64,000 nt of DNA from Coxiellaceae bacterium. Lineage in GTDB: Bacteria > Pseudomonadota > Gammaproteobacteria > Coxiellales > Coxiellaceae. The notes below the pieces were generated by a model that was not told the DNA's origin, did not search any database, and saw nothing but the letters and a program-made list of their open reading frames with translations. The DNA is taken from assembly GCA_029212925.1 (NCBI GenBank), contig JARGOB010000008.1, forward strand, positions 62,001-126,000. Reading direction: 5' to 3'. Both the position numbers and the translations under genes were made by a program. The number at the start of each line of letters is the position of its first letter. Position 1 is the stretch's first letter. Shown one piece after another: positions 1 to 8,838 of the stretch.

Positions 1-946
1 TGGGTAGGTCATCTATATAGAGCATGGCAATACTGCTGACTAAGCCAATGACGGCCAATATAACCAGTGGGCGACAGCGGCGCTTAATGCGATTCGACCA
101 CCAGCCTGCAATCGGGCTACCGATACCAATCGCAATCCAAACTAATGAAGTGAGTGCCGTAGCGGCAGTCATCGATATGTTATAAGCACGGGCTAAAAAC
201 GATGGCCCCCACAGCGTGGCGAATACTGAGATCGGTGCCCAACAGCAAAAGGCATATAATGCTATCCACCAGGTCTGGCCATTACGACAGACTCGTTTCA
301 GTCCTTTTAATACACCAACACTGGGAATATGTTTGGGTTTGGTGACCGATTTATTATTGGGGTAATCACGCACGACAACATACATAATGATCGCCAGTAC
401 AACGCCGATAACAGAAAACCATAGAGTGGTAGGGCGCCAACCAATGCGATTGACCATGGCGGCAATGGGCGCTTCACCAATAACAGCCCCTGCGCAGCCT
501 AAAAATTGTATCAATCCGGTAAAGAATGCAAAGCGGCTCGGTGGATACCAGCGTGCAGCTATTAATAACGCACCAATAAATGCAAATGATGCCGTAAATC
601 CGGTTAAAAAGCGTGCAATGCTGGCAATGTAAATATTGCTAGCACAGGCAAAAATTAAACCTGAGCCTGCACACAATAATGTGTTGAGCGCCAATAAGCG
701 CCGTGGGCCTATACGGTCATATAATAAGCCCGCTGGGATTTGCATCGGTGAATAACCATAAAAGAACAACGAGGCCATAATGCCTAACCCGCGTGCGTCG
801 ACAGAGAAGCTGCTCATTAATTGATGCGTCATGGCGGAGGGCATAACGCGCAACGCAAACTCGTAAATGGTAAACGACGAAGCCAAGACAAATACGAGCA
901 TTGCGTAAAACTTGGGATATTTGGAACCGATCTTTGAAATAGCCAT
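1..946 (-). CDS. MFS transporter, 3' part beyond the window
   Basis: Reading the minus strand from the ATG at 946 gives about 315 uninterrupted codons that run off the left edge, so the C-terminus is missing. The protein is very hydrophobic with repeated membrane helices. Between the second and third helices it has the MFS motif A-like stretch GLLYDRIGPRRLL. The N-terminus (KFYAMLVFVLASSFTIYEF, then RVMPSAMT) resembles the ProP/phthalate-permease-like MFS proteins expanded in Legionella and Coxiella. The substrate cannot be told. It is transcribed divergently from the gene at 1130, and the intergenic region holds phased TTAA repeats. A second MFS protein of similar style lies at 51659-52894. 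Confidence 0.9.
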   Translation of the reverse strand, partial: MAISKIGSKYPKFYAMLVFVLASSFTIYEFALRVMPSAMTHQLMSSFSVDARGLGIMASLFFYGYSPMQIPAGLLYDRIGPRRLLALNTLLCAGSGLIFACASNIYIASIARFLTGFTASFAFIGALLIAARWYPPSRFAFFTGLIQFLGCAGAVIGEAPIAAMVNRIGWRPTTLWFSVIGVVLAIIMYVVVRDYPNNKSVTKPKHIPSVGVLKGLKRVCRNGQTWWIALYAFCCWAPISVFATLWGPSFLARAYNISMTAATALTSLVWIAIGIGSPIAGWWSNRIKRRCRPLVILAVIGLVSSIAMLYIDDLP

Positions 947-1021
947 AGGGGGTGAGTATATGGATATCTGGCGATTAGAGCAAGTGATTGATTACTGTAC
1001 TTTTTAATCTGTTCATGAGTA

Positions 1022-1066
1022 CTTAATGTTGCTTTAAGTATGTGTTTAATGTTCATTTAAGTTATT
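1022..1066. promoter_or_regulatory. Four phased TTAA repeats, PmrA-box-like
   Basis: TTAA cores begin at 1023, 1034, 1046 and 1057, so they are spaced 11, 12 and 11 bp. Each sits in a block close to cTTAATgTT. The Legionella/Coxiella PmrA site is, from memory, a direct repeat of cTTAATatT with a 2-bp spacer, and the first pair matches that layout. The site lies in the divergent region between the MFS gene and the Pro/Ala-rich gene at 1130. Function is inferred from the motif only. Confidence 0.4.
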
Positions 1067-1129
1067 ACGTTTATATTGAGTGCACGATAAAAGTAAATAA
1101 CATTTGTAAACATATAGAGAGAGAAGAAT

Positions 1130-1948
1130 ATGCCACGTAAACTACACGACCCATCAGCGCAAGGTGTTACTGACGAAGACTTCGATGCATTTGGACAAGA
1201 GCTTGATGATCTGTTTGACCATAGCGCAGGCACTGCCGCTGCCGTGGCATCAGACGATTCAGACGATAATGGTTGGGGTCAGTATCAAGATATCGAAACA
1301 GGTACTGCTATTGACCATGCTGGCTCTGTGGTATGGAGTTTTCCACCGGGGCTAGCTGCGGCAGCTCCAGCTCCTGTTCCTGCGGCTGCCCCAGCACCTG
1401 TTCCTGCTGCAGCTCCAGCGCCAAGACAAATGTATGTTAGGCCAGTAGTTAATGTTCCTGGTATACATTCCCCTTTTGGAGCGCTTAAAACGCTATGGCA
1501 ACTAGGAGTTAAATATCCGGAGATTCAGCCTGGACTGGTTGTCGGTTCTCGCTTAGCCGGATCACAGGTGTTTTCTCGTCCAGCACCGATAGCGTCAGCT
1601 GGTTCTGCACCAGCTCCTGTTCCAGTTGTTGCGACAGTTGAAGCACCTAGACCGACAAATCCTGCAGCGGAAAGAGAGGCTCGTAGACGTGCCGCACTCG
1701 ATAGAGGCAATGCCGAGATGGCTGAATATAGAGCCAGACAAGGTCAGCCAGCGTCTGCTCCAGCCTTACCTGCAGCGGCAGGCACATCCCCTCGTGTTGA
1801 GTGCGCGGGCAGCAATAGGTATACGGTTTTTGTTCGGCCACTAGCAGCTGTAGCAGGAGCGGTTGGTAAGAAGGATTCGACTGATGGTCGTCGTGATAAA
1901 CCAGAAAACCCATACAAGCGACAATACCGTGGGCAAGGTCGTCGTTGA
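1130..1948 (+). CDS. Pro/Ala-rich protein of unknown function, possible effector
   Basis: A 272-residue protein with no family I recognise. The N-terminus is acidic (DEDFDAFGQELDDLFDH). Residues about 78-98 contain three copies of an AAPAPVP-type heptad repeat, a further Pro/Ala linker lies near 150-170, an Arg/Ala-rich helix near 180-200 (EREARRRAALDRGNAEM), and the C-terminus is strongly basic (KKDSTDGRR ... KRQYRGQGRR). There is no signal peptide or membrane segment. The ATG follows a purine-rich leader (AGAGAGAAGA). The upstream PmrA-box-like repeats and low-complexity architecture suggest a host-directed protein, but that is inference. Confidence 0.75.
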   Translation: MPRKLHDPSAQGVTDEDFDAFGQELDDLFDHSAGTAAAVASDDSDDNGWGQYQDIETGTAIDHAGSVVWSFPPGLAAAAPAPVPAAAPAPVPAAAPAPRQMYVRPVVNVPGIHSPFGALKTLWQLGVKYPEIQPGLVVGSRLAGSQVFSRPAPIASAGSAPAPVPVVATVEAPRPTNPAAEREARRRAALDRGNAEMAEYRARQGQPASAPALPAAAGTSPRVECAGSNRYTVFVRPLAAVAGAVGKKDSTDGRRDKPENPYKRQYRGQGRR

Positions 1949-2018
1949 TTATGCGTCAGGTTGACATTTGGTTTAAGGGGTTTACCATTGCGGATATGCT
2001 GATTGACTTGGAGACCCT

Positions 2019-2519
2019 ATGAAGCTGTATTGCATGCGTCACGGTGAGGCTTTGCCCGGAGCTGAAGACGCAGAACGTCCTTTATCTGACAAGGGTCGTG
2101 AGGACGTGAGTAATATTGCTGCTCATCTTGTACGTTGCAATATCAAAACTGATCATGTTATGTCCAGTTGCCGCCTGCGCGCAGTGCAAACCGCTGATAT
2201 CATGGCGAAAGCCTTGGGTGTGGGTCAAACCACGCAATGCAATTGCGGTTTGGATGAGATGGATCCGGTGGCAGAGATGGTGGAAAACATTCGTCAATGG
2301 CATGACGATACGCTATTAGTGAGTCACTTACCGTTTTTATCCAAGCTGGTGAGTGCACTAATTCTAAACGATGAGTTCCAGCCGATTATCAATTTCGCAC
2401 CCGGTTCGATCATTTGTTTACATCAATTTGAAGGCCAATTGTGGAATGTATCTTGGCTATTAAAGCCGACTATCGTGCCTTCCCAGTGTGCCGGTGATAA
2501 ATCGGGCAGCATGTTTTGA
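2019..2519 (+). CDS. sixA: SixA-type phosphohistidine phosphatase
   Basis: A 166-residue member of the histidine phosphatase (phosphoglycerate-mutase-like) superfamily. It starts with MKLYCMRHGEA, in which the RHG motif carries the catalytic histidine (His8). PLSDKGREDV follows, and the second conserved histidine lies in LLVSHLPFLSKL. The length fits SixA, which removes phosphate from histidine in phosphotransfer (Hpt) domains such as that of ArcB. A hybrid kinase with an Hpt domain lies at 18516, but any link is speculative. The stop overlaps the TTG start of the next gene, so the two are probably translationally coupled. Confidence 0.9.
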   Translation: MKLYCMRHGEALPGAEDAERPLSDKGREDVSNIAAHLVRCNIKTDHVMSSCRLRAVQTADIMAKALGVGQTTQCNCGLDEMDPVAEMVENIRQWHDDTLLVSHLPFLSKLVSALILNDEFQPIINFAPGSIICLHQFEGQLWNVSWLLKPTIVPSQCAGDKSGSMF

Positions 2520-2950
2520 TTCGGCTGCGCAGTGCGCGGTTATTTTTCGTCTCTTCCTGTTTATTAGCATCTGCGTTGGTATGGGTGACATGTCAAAGTG
2601 TATGGCTGTGGTGGCTGCAGGCGATTGTGATAGTGGCTGTGGGGATGTGTTGGGGTTATTTTCAGTTGCTGCATACCTGGCGATTGTTGCCGACTGCTGT
2701 GGTGGCAATGTGGGTTGATGGTCAGGGTGACCTTTGGTTACGTTATCGAAATGGCTGTTTGGTGCGTAAAAATATTCAATCGGGTTTACATATTTCTAGA
2801 CGTTCAGCGTTTATTCCTTACTCGCGTGATGGTGATGATCGTAGGCGTTGGTTGTTGATGAGCTTAGCAAGACTTTCTGCTGGCCAGCGTAGTCAGTTAA
2901 TTTATAAGTTAAAATTCAAGCTATCTACTGCACCGTTATCAGGGTATTAG
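2516..2950 (+). CDS. YgfX-like (DUF1434-type) membrane protein
   Basis: A 144-residue protein with two adjacent hydrophobic segments near the N-terminus (about residues 9-50) followed by a soluble, Arg-rich domain with RRSAFIPYSRDGDDRRRWLLM. This two-helix hairpin plus small domain resembles YgfX/CptA-type proteins, the small inner-membrane partners of SdhE described as inhibitors of cytoskeletal proteins in E. coli. No sdhE neighbour is visible here. The start is TTG at 2516, overlapping the sixA stop codon. Assignment rests on architecture, so it is moderate. Confidence 0.6.
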   Translation: MIRLRSARLFFVSSCLLASALVWVTCQSVWLWWLQAIVIVAVGMCWGYFQLLHTWRLLPTAVVAMWVDGQGDLWLRYRNGCLVRKNIQSGLHISRRSAFIPYSRDGDDRRRWLLMSLARLSAGQRSQLIYKLKFKLSTAPLSGY

Positions 2951-3053
2951 AAATCACAATGGCTCTTAAGGTGGAGATTTAAGGTTTGCTAAAGGTTGAA
3001 TCTATATAATAGTGTCCAGGAGCGAAACCGATTTAGTCAAGAGGTAGAAAAAT

Positions 3054-3977
3054 ATGACACATCCTACTCAAGCAGATCAAGCCCGTAAAGTAAGCGAAAC
3101 GAGAGAATTTGTTAATCAGCAAAGGCTGTTTGCAGAGCGTGCGAGCAGAAATGCAAGTATGCCGCAAGTGTATAAGACCGATCAATGGGTTGCTAAGCGA
3201 TTGGAAGCTGTTGAAAAGCAGCATGCGAATGTGGCTGTTTACTGGTCGACAGGTATGCGTCATGGTGCAACCGCGGTTTCAGCTTACGATGCCAAGTTTA
3301 TCCGGTTAATGCTTTCAGATCCTCATAACGATGTAACACGTGTTATCGTTCCTGAGAATAGTGGTGGCCATTGGACACTAACCGTTTTACAAAAAGATTC
3401 ACATACGGGTGAAATGAGCAGTCATCATATTGCTACTCGTGCCGATGGCACATGTGGTGATAGCTTGGTGGAAGAGGCAGCGAAAGTAGCGGCTGTGTCT
3501 GATACGGCATTTAAAAATGAAATATCTAAAAGACAGCGTCAAGCGGGATACGTTGGCCGCGCAGTTTTACAGGCACCGACAACAGTACCGGGCGTTGAGC
3601 TGAAGGTTAATGTGGGTGTTCAGCAAGAGGTTGTAGTGCAGCCTATTAAAGCTGCTGTTACTCAATCAGATGCTGTGTCAGAGGGTACATTCACTTCTGT
3701 CGTGACTCCGCAGTTAATTAAAGAAGCGCGTGAGGCGGCTACAGTAGATTACAATTTGGTGCGTTTAGCTGAAGCAGATCATGAGGGTGATTCAACTAAA
3801 GTTCAGTATTACCAGTCTGCGCTTGTTAATATTTATACCAAAATGGGTGACGCTGAAAAGGCTGAAGCTGTTACACGTTTAGTTGAGTCGGGTTTATCCG
3901 ATAAGTCTTCAGTGGCTGCAGTAATTGACGCCGTGATTGGCCAAGAGTCGCAGCAATCTTCAGTCTTGAGACCTTAA
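3054..3977 (+). CDS. Unknown protein with a possible His/Cys protease-like motif
   Basis: A 307-residue soluble protein with no recognised family. The central part has PENSGGHWTLTVL at about residues 100-112, followed some 25 residues later by ADGTCGDSLVEEA. This is reminiscent of the His and Cys blocks of CE-clan ubiquitin-like-specific proteases (GxHWxL ... DGxxCG), although the spacing is much shorter than usual. The C-terminal third is helical with AEADHEGDSTK and a TPR-like stretch (YYQSALVNIYTKMGDAEKAEAV). There is no signal peptide. A TATAAT at 3005-3010 is a candidate -10 box. A strong terminator follows at 4011. Possible effector; enzyme activity is unproven. Confidence 0.75.
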   Translation: MTHPTQADQARKVSETREFVNQQRLFAERASRNASMPQVYKTDQWVAKRLEAVEKQHANVAVYWSTGMRHGATAVSAYDAKFIRLMLSDPHNDVTRVIVPENSGGHWTLTVLQKDSHTGEMSSHHIATRADGTCGDSLVEEAAKVAAVSDTAFKNEISKRQRQAGYVGRAVLQAPTTVPGVELKVNVGVQQEVVVQPIKAAVTQSDAVSEGTFTSVVTPQLIKEAREAATVDYNLVRLAEADHEGDSTKVQYYQSALVNIYTKMGDAEKAEAVTRLVESGLSDKSSVAAVIDAVIGQESQQSSVLRP

Positions 3978-4010
3978 ATAAATTACAGTGAGCAATGTAA
4001 TACGCTAAAA

Positions 4011-4036
4011 AGCAGGCTACTAAGCCTGCTTTTTTT
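4011..4036 (+). terminator. Rho-independent terminator
   Basis: Perfect stem AGCAGGCT / AGCCTGCT with an ACTA loop, followed by a run of seven T. It lies 34 bp after the stop codon of the 307-residue gene. Confidence 0.92.
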
Positions 4037-4213
4037 GTGTGGGGCCTAATAAAACAACTTAGCCGCTTATTCTCTGGATACCGCATGAGTTGGAAAGGTA
4101 CCCCTGATCGGCCCTGTGCTTCTAGTGCTTGGATGTCAAGAGGTCGTGGCTAGGATGCTTCGCAGTTTGTACTATAATGGCTAGCACTGAGCCAAAAATC
4201 ACTGGAGCTGACC

Positions 4214-5023
4214 ATGCAATACCCCACAAGACCGAAAGCAGTGACCACTGCTATTATCTTGCTAGCCATTGTCACCATAGCCTACTGCTTTTACTTCTTA
4301 TTTGCTCCCAACCTTATACCTGGTGAGCAGCTCGGATCATATCGTTATAATGCCGTCTTTGCTTTGTATGTGATGTTTTTATTCTTATTTGGTTTTTGTA
4401 CCGGGCGACGATGGGTATTGAATCTGTTTGTTGTGTTGTCAATTATCAGTATCGCAGCATCACTCGCCGTGTCGTTCTTGGCTAGTTTTTCAGTGATGCT
4501 GTGGGTAGCAATGGCTGTTATTGCGTTGAAGTTAATAATCGCGTTATCGCTTTATGGTCGATCCACCAGTAACTGGTTTGCTGAATGTAAGCAACTGCGT
4601 GTGAAGCGTGCTAATGCAGGTATCAATGGTGGCGCCATCGTATGGATTGCTTGTATCACTTGCTTTATCTTTATTTTTTGGGCGGGTTTTTTTGCCGCTT
4701 CATTTAAAAATATTATTATAAAGAAATCGTTTGTGGGTAGTTCAGCAGTGAGTTCTAGTGCTTCGGCATCGATATGCCGTCATTTTTTGAAAAATCCAAA
4801 ATTAGCACCACGTATGAAAGTGGCTAATATTGATCAAGCGCGCTGTGAAAAATTGATGCCGCGTCAAATTAATCGTTGCGTAAAATACCTGTCACCAAGT
4901 ATGCCAAAAAATATGAAAAATGCTGATTATTTACATTGGATGCGCAAAGTAGGTCAATGCAGTGGGCGATTATTTTATAAAAAATATTTGGCTCACCCTA
5001 AGCGTCATCGTTCAATGATTTAA
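4214..5023 (+). CDS. Multi-spanning membrane protein of unknown function
   Basis: A 269-residue protein. The first 180 residues contain about five hydrophobic segments (near 11-32, 43-62, 67-90, 94-112 and 138-163). The last 85 residues are basic and soluble with several cysteines (ICRHF, QARCEKLM, INRCVKYL, VGQCSGRLF), ending HPKRHRSMI. No known family was recognised. The start ATG is preceded by GGAGCTGACC. The 3' end overlaps the convergent tspO gene by 12 bp. Confidence 0.75.
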   Translation: MQYPTRPKAVTTAIILLAIVTIAYCFYFLFAPNLIPGEQLGSYRYNAVFALYVMFLFLFGFCTGRRWVLNLFVVLSIISIAASLAVSFLASFSVMLWVAMAVIALKLIIALSLYGRSTSNWFAECKQLRVKRANAGINGGAIVWIACITCFIFIFWAGFFAASFKNIIIKKSFVGSSAVSSSASASICRHFLKNPKLAPRMKVANIDQARCEKLMPRQINRCVKYLSPSMPKNMKNADYLHWMRKVGQCSGRLFYKKYLAHPKRHRSMI

Positions 5024-5485
5024 AAACCATAAGCTGGTATTTAACATCATAGCGAAGCTAACCCATAACCAATACGGTGTGAGCAACCAGGCGGCAGATT
5101 TATTGCTGCGATAAGCAGCGATTACAGTGCAGCCGATGGCTAACCATAATGCGATAATGTCTACCAATGCCCAGCCAATGGCCTGGCTAACGAAGAATAT
5201 AAATGACCAAGCGAAATTAAACACCAATTGTAAAATATAAAGTTTCATTGCACTGGGGTGTGAGTGTCGGTTATGCCACAGTAATCCACCGGCAATACCA
5301 ATCATGATATATAGCAGTGTCCACATGGGGCCGAAGATCCATGCGGGGGGTTGGAACCAAGGTTTATGAAGTGTGATATACCAGGTGTTCACGTGTGTGG
5401 CGCTAGCCCAGCCGGAAATCCCGGAGATGGCTAAGCAAATGATTACCCATACAATGCACGGTAGTATGACATTTTTTTTGTTCAT
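5012..5485 (-). CDS. tspO: TspO/MBR family tryptophan-rich sensory protein
   Basis: A 157-residue, five-helix membrane protein. The family hallmarks are visible: WYITLHKPWFQPPAWIFGPMW in the first loop, WTLLYIMIGIAGGLLW, LYILQLVFNFAWSFIFF and the C-terminal TPYWLWVSFAMMLN. TspO proteins bind porphyrins and related ligands and are implicated in tetrapyrrole and stress regulation. It is the last gene of a probable gltX-methyltransferase-tspO operon (14-bp gap upstream). Confidence 0.93.
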   Translation of the reverse strand: MNKKNVILPCIVWVIICLAISGISGWASATHVNTWYITLHKPWFQPPAWIFGPMWTLLYIMIGIAGGLLWHNRHSHPSAMKLYILQLVFNFAWSFIFFVSQAIGWALVDIIALWLAIGCTVIAAYRSNKSAAWLLTPYWLWVSFAMMLNTSLWFLNH

Positions 5486-5499
5486 ATTGAGTCTCTTTT

Positions 5500-6444
5500 T
5501 TATAGCGGTTTAATAGCAGTTACCGTTGGGAATATGTGTGCTCTATCCGGTAAAAAGGTTAATTGTTCAAAACCAGCGTTCGTGAGTTGTTGTTGGGTGG
5601 TTTCGGTGGAACGAAAGCATTGCCACTTGCCTTGAATGGTATCAACAAAAACAGCTTTCTGCATCAGTAAGTCGTCGGGGTCGATCTTTTCCATTTTCCA
5701 TTCGCAATGATCTGTCATTGTCGGTGGTGGTGTCACATAGCTGGTGACCAACTTCCCACCGGGCTTTAAGGCGTTATAAAATTGGCGGTATAAATCCGTA
5801 ACTTTGTTATCATCCGGTTCGTAAATATTAAGGCCGTTGCTGGATAATAAATCAAAGCGGTTTTCTATGCCGAGGTGCCAGGCATCCGCTTGCTGTGTTT
5901 CGGTAAATTGTTGGATGCCTTTTTTTTCAGCGAGTTGTTTTGCATCGTGTAAAGCATCAGGGTCGTAATCCAAGCCAACCAGTGTAATATCGTCGATGCT
6001 ATCGTAATTCAAATACAACAGCTCGCCTAGTAATCCGCAGGGCACAGAAGCAAGTACGGCACCGTTTTTTACAGCAGTTTGGTTTTGTTGCAAAAAGATT
6101 TCAAAGCGTTGTTGAGTAGCTAAAAGAATGGGGGAGTTTAGGATAAAGCTTTCCATGTCACCAATCATTTCACCGGCACTATTTAAACCATTTTTTTTGC
6201 CAAACCATGGGTAGGTCAGCATATAGTGAGTCCAAAAGCCATTGATGCCTTGGTTAATAATCAGGAAGCGACCAAAATCAAATTCACTCATTTGCTGTAG
6301 GTAGTCGAGTCGTTGTTCGACACTTGCCTCAGGTGTGTCACCATTTTGTTTGATTTGTGTAGACAAGGTACCCATAGCTTGTTGCAAATCGCCATCACCG
6401 TTGTGGTGTGAAATGAGTCGATTGCTATCTACAGGTTTTGACAT
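5500..6444 (-). CDS. Class I SAM-dependent methyltransferase
   Basis: A 314-residue protein with a Rossmann-type methyltransferase core from about residue 115. It shows a glycine-containing motif I (VLASVPCGLLGELLYLNY), an acidic end of beta-2 (LVGLDYDPDAL), AQADAWHLG, DLLSSNGLNIY and the post-core ALKPGGKLVTSYVTP. The N-terminal hundred residues look helical and may form a substrate lid (MLTYPWFGKKNG). The substrate is unknown. It lies 17 bp downstream of gltX and 14 bp upstream of tspO, suggesting one transcript. Confidence 0.88.
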   Translation of the reverse strand: MSKPVDSNRLISHHNGDGDLQQAMGTLSTQIKQNGDTPEASVEQRLDYLQQMSEFDFGRFLIINQGINGFWTHYMLTYPWFGKKNGLNSAGEMIGDMESFILNSPILLATQQRFEIFLQQNQTAVKNGAVLASVPCGLLGELLYLNYDSIDDITLVGLDYDPDALHDAKQLAEKKGIQQFTETQQADAWHLGIENRFDLLSSNGLNIYEPDDNKVTDLYRQFYNALKPGGKLVTSYVTPPPTMTDHCEWKMEKIDPDDLLMQKAVFVDTIQGKWQCFRSTETTQQQLTNAGFEQLTFLPDRAHIFPTVTAIKPL

Positions 6445-6461
6445 CCTTGTGTTTCCTTTCG

Positions 6462-7880
6462 TTACTTTGATTCAATAAAGGTAATGGCTTGCTGTAAGCG
6501 TTGCAACACTTTTTCACGGCCGAGCATTTCTAATGTGATATCAATCGGTGGTGATACGGTATTGCCGGTCATCGATACTCGAATCGGTTGCGCTACTTTA
6601 CCGAGTTTAACCTCGAAATGTTCGCCGGCATTTTTTACGATATCATGCAGTGGTTCAGCTAACCAATCGCTTAGATCACTGAACTGTTGATGTAACCATT
6701 GCAGAACAGGCAGGCTAGTTTCCGTCAGTTGTTTGCGTGCGGCTTTCTCGTTGTATTCAGTCACATCTTGGTAAAAATAACGGCTGCCTTCAGCGAGTTC
6801 TTTAAGTGTTTTAAAGCGTTCGGCTTGCACGGCGAGTAAATCGGTTAATGCCGGACCGGTAGCGCTATCAATATTCAATAGATTAAATTGATGTTGCAGT
6901 GCTTCAGCCACTTGTTCAGTGGGTAAGGTTTTCATGTAGTGTTGATTGAGCCACAATAATTTATCCGTATTCATTTGTGCGCTGGAGTTATTGATATGGT
7001 TAGGATCAAACAGCTCAATCAATTCTTGTTTCGAAAATATTTCTTGGTCGCCATGCGACCAGCCCAAACGCGCCACAAAATTAATTAACGCTTCAGGCAA
7101 AATGCCTTGGTCTTTATATTCCATCACATTGGTGGCGCCATGGCGTTTTGATAGGCGTTTGCCATCTTCACCAAGAATCGTAGTGACATGCGCATACAGT
7201 GGCGGTTCAGCGTCGAGTGCTTTAAAGATGTTGATTTGGCGAGGGGTGTTATTGACGTGGTCATCACCACGAATCACTTCGGTAATGTTCATGTCTAAAT
7301 CATCAATCACCACGGTAAAGTTATAAGTCGGTGTGCCATCGGTACGGGCAATAATTAAGTCATCCAGTTCGCTATTGGCAACGCTGATTTTGCCTTTGAC
7401 TTGGTCTTCAAATGCGACACTGCCTTCAGTCGGGTTTCTAAAGCGCACGACAAATGGCGCGTCATCACTGGGGGGTGTTTCTAAATCACGGCAATGGCCG
7501 TCATAACGCGGCTTTTGTTTATTTTCCATTTGCTGTTCGCGTAATGCATCCAGGCGCTCCTTGCTGCAGTAACACTTGTAAGCTTTTCCTTGAACTAATA
7601 ATTGCTGCAATACTTCCTCATAACGATCAAAGCGCTGTGTTTGATAAAATGGCCCCTCATCGTATTCCATGCCCATCCATGCCATGGCATCGATAATAGC
7701 TTGCACGGATTCATCAGTAGAGCGTTCGCGGTCAGTGTCTTCAATGCGTAGAATAAAGTCACCATCAAAATGCTTGGCGTACAAATAGGCAAATAAGGCT
7801 GTTCTGGCACTGCCAATATGCAAATGCCCGGTCGGGCTGGGGGCGAAACGACTGCGTGTGCGACGGTCTGATGAACTCAT
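6462..7880 (-). CDS. gltX: Glutamyl-tRNA synthetase
   Basis: A 472-residue class I aminoacyl-tRNA synthetase that charges tRNA-Glu. The HIGH-type signature is in RFAPSPTGHLHIGSARTALF at the N-terminus, and the KMSKS equivalent is GKRLSKRHGA near residue 245. A cysteine cluster (KCYCS ... DGHCRD, about residues 100-130) matches the zinc-binding region of some bacterial GluRS. Length is typical (E. coli 471). First gene of the gltX-methyltransferase-tspO run. Confidence 0.98.
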   Translation of the reverse strand: MSSSDRRTRSRFAPSPTGHLHIGSARTALFAYLYAKHFDGDFILRIEDTDRERSTDESVQAIIDAMAWMGMEYDEGPFYQTQRFDRYEEVLQQLLVQGKAYKCYCSKERLDALREQQMENKQKPRYDGHCRDLETPPSDDAPFVVRFRNPTEGSVAFEDQVKGKISVANSELDDLIIARTDGTPTYNFTVVIDDLDMNITEVIRGDDHVNNTPRQINIFKALDAEPPLYAHVTTILGEDGKRLSKRHGATNVMEYKDQGILPEALINFVARLGWSHGDQEIFSKQELIELFDPNHINNSSAQMNTDKLLWLNQHYMKTLPTEQVAEALQHQFNLLNIDSATGPALTDLLAVQAERFKTLKELAEGSRYFYQDVTEYNEKAARKQLTETSLPVLQWLHQQFSDLSDWLAEPLHDIVKNAGEHFEVKLGKVAQPIRVSMTGNTVSPPIDITLEMLGREKVLQRLQQAITFIESK

Positions 7881-7951
7881 GGCGGCTCTCTATTTAGTTG
7901 CAAAATAAAGAGGCCATGCTAGCAAGAAATTGACGGTTGATAAACCGATAG

Positions 7952-8818
7952 TTACCTGCGCGGACCGCCGCGCGGTGTTTCTTCATCAGGTTTTGCATAG
8001 TCAGAGTGATCATCAGTAGTAGAAGCGGTTAATGGTGAAGCGGGTGGTGCGCTAGGAGCATGTCCAAACAGTGGGTGGGTATATCCGTTGGAAGATACGG
8101 GGACTGGTGGCCCAGTGAGTGTAAAAGGGATGCCGTTAAATGGATCCGTACTAGTTGGTGCGGTGATCGTTGGTGCACCACGAGGCGGGGTGGGTGGTCT
8201 CTGACTAGCGTATATCCCACGACTTCTTATAGTGCTTAGCGTGGTAGGCTGTGATGGGGTGGCAAATTGAGCTGCAGTGGTGCCGCGAGCAGGTACTGAG
8301 CCGTCATCAATAGCGTTGCTGGCTGTGCGAGCAATGGTTAAATTCAAGTAGTTGACCGGTGAGCCATCCAAAGATTGATCGGATTGTACAGCTGAGTCAG
8401 GGGTTTCGCCGGCTGCTTCATAGGTAAACCCAAGACTGTCAGGCGATGTTGAGGTTTCACGGTCGTCTTCTTCAACAATTGACAGGCCATCGAGGGAAGC
8501 AGTCTCGAGATGTTCAGGCCCTTGCTTGTAGATATAGTTGATATCTACCGCCTCAGGGTTTGAGATGAGGGGGGTATCATGGGCTAATTCGATTTGCGTG
8601 CCGCCGCTAGGTAATACAGTAAAGAATATGGTTTGGTCAATAGCGCCAGGGGGGGTGGCAATAGGTTTATCGTATGCTGGTTCACCATCGACACATTCAA
8701 AACGTCCGTATTCGTCTAAATACTCTTGATACACTTGATCACCATTTAGGTAGGTCATGATTTGTGACCCATCCTCATTAAATTGCACGCTGGATGCGAC
8801 TGGGTTTCTTCTTCTCAT
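7952..8818 (-). CDS. Unknown acidic/Pro-rich protein, possible effector
   Basis: A 288-residue soluble protein with no recognised family. The first 90 residues look globular (QIMTYLNGDQVYQEYLDEYG). The rest is acidic then Pro/Ser/Thr-rich and probably disordered (QRPPTPPRGAP, SAPPASPLTAST), ending DEETPRGGPRR. The ATG is preceded by the purine-rich leader AGAGAGAAAA. It sits 20 bp downstream of the 171-residue gene, which has the same design (small ordered N-terminus, low-complexity C-terminus ending near PRG), so the two may be distant paralogues in one operon. Confidence 0.72.
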   Translation of the reverse strand: MRRRNPVASSVQFNEDGSQIMTYLNGDQVYQEYLDEYGRFECVDGEPAYDKPIATPPGAIDQTIFFTVLPSGGTQIELAHDTPLISNPEAVDINYIYKQGPEHLETASLDGLSIVEEDDRETSTSPDSLGFTYEAAGETPDSAVQSDQSLDGSPVNYLNLTIARTASNAIDDGSVPARGTTAAQFATPSQPTTLSTIRSRGIYASQRPPTPPRGAPTITAPTSTDPFNGIPFTLTGPPVPVSSNGYTHPLFGHAPSAPPASPLTASTTDDHSDYAKPDEETPRGGPRR

Positions 8819-8838
8819 GATTTTTCTCTCTATTCGTT

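Noticed and set aside
3054..3977. OTU-type deubiquitinase
   Set aside because: OTU proteases have the Cys block before the His block; here the order is reversed.
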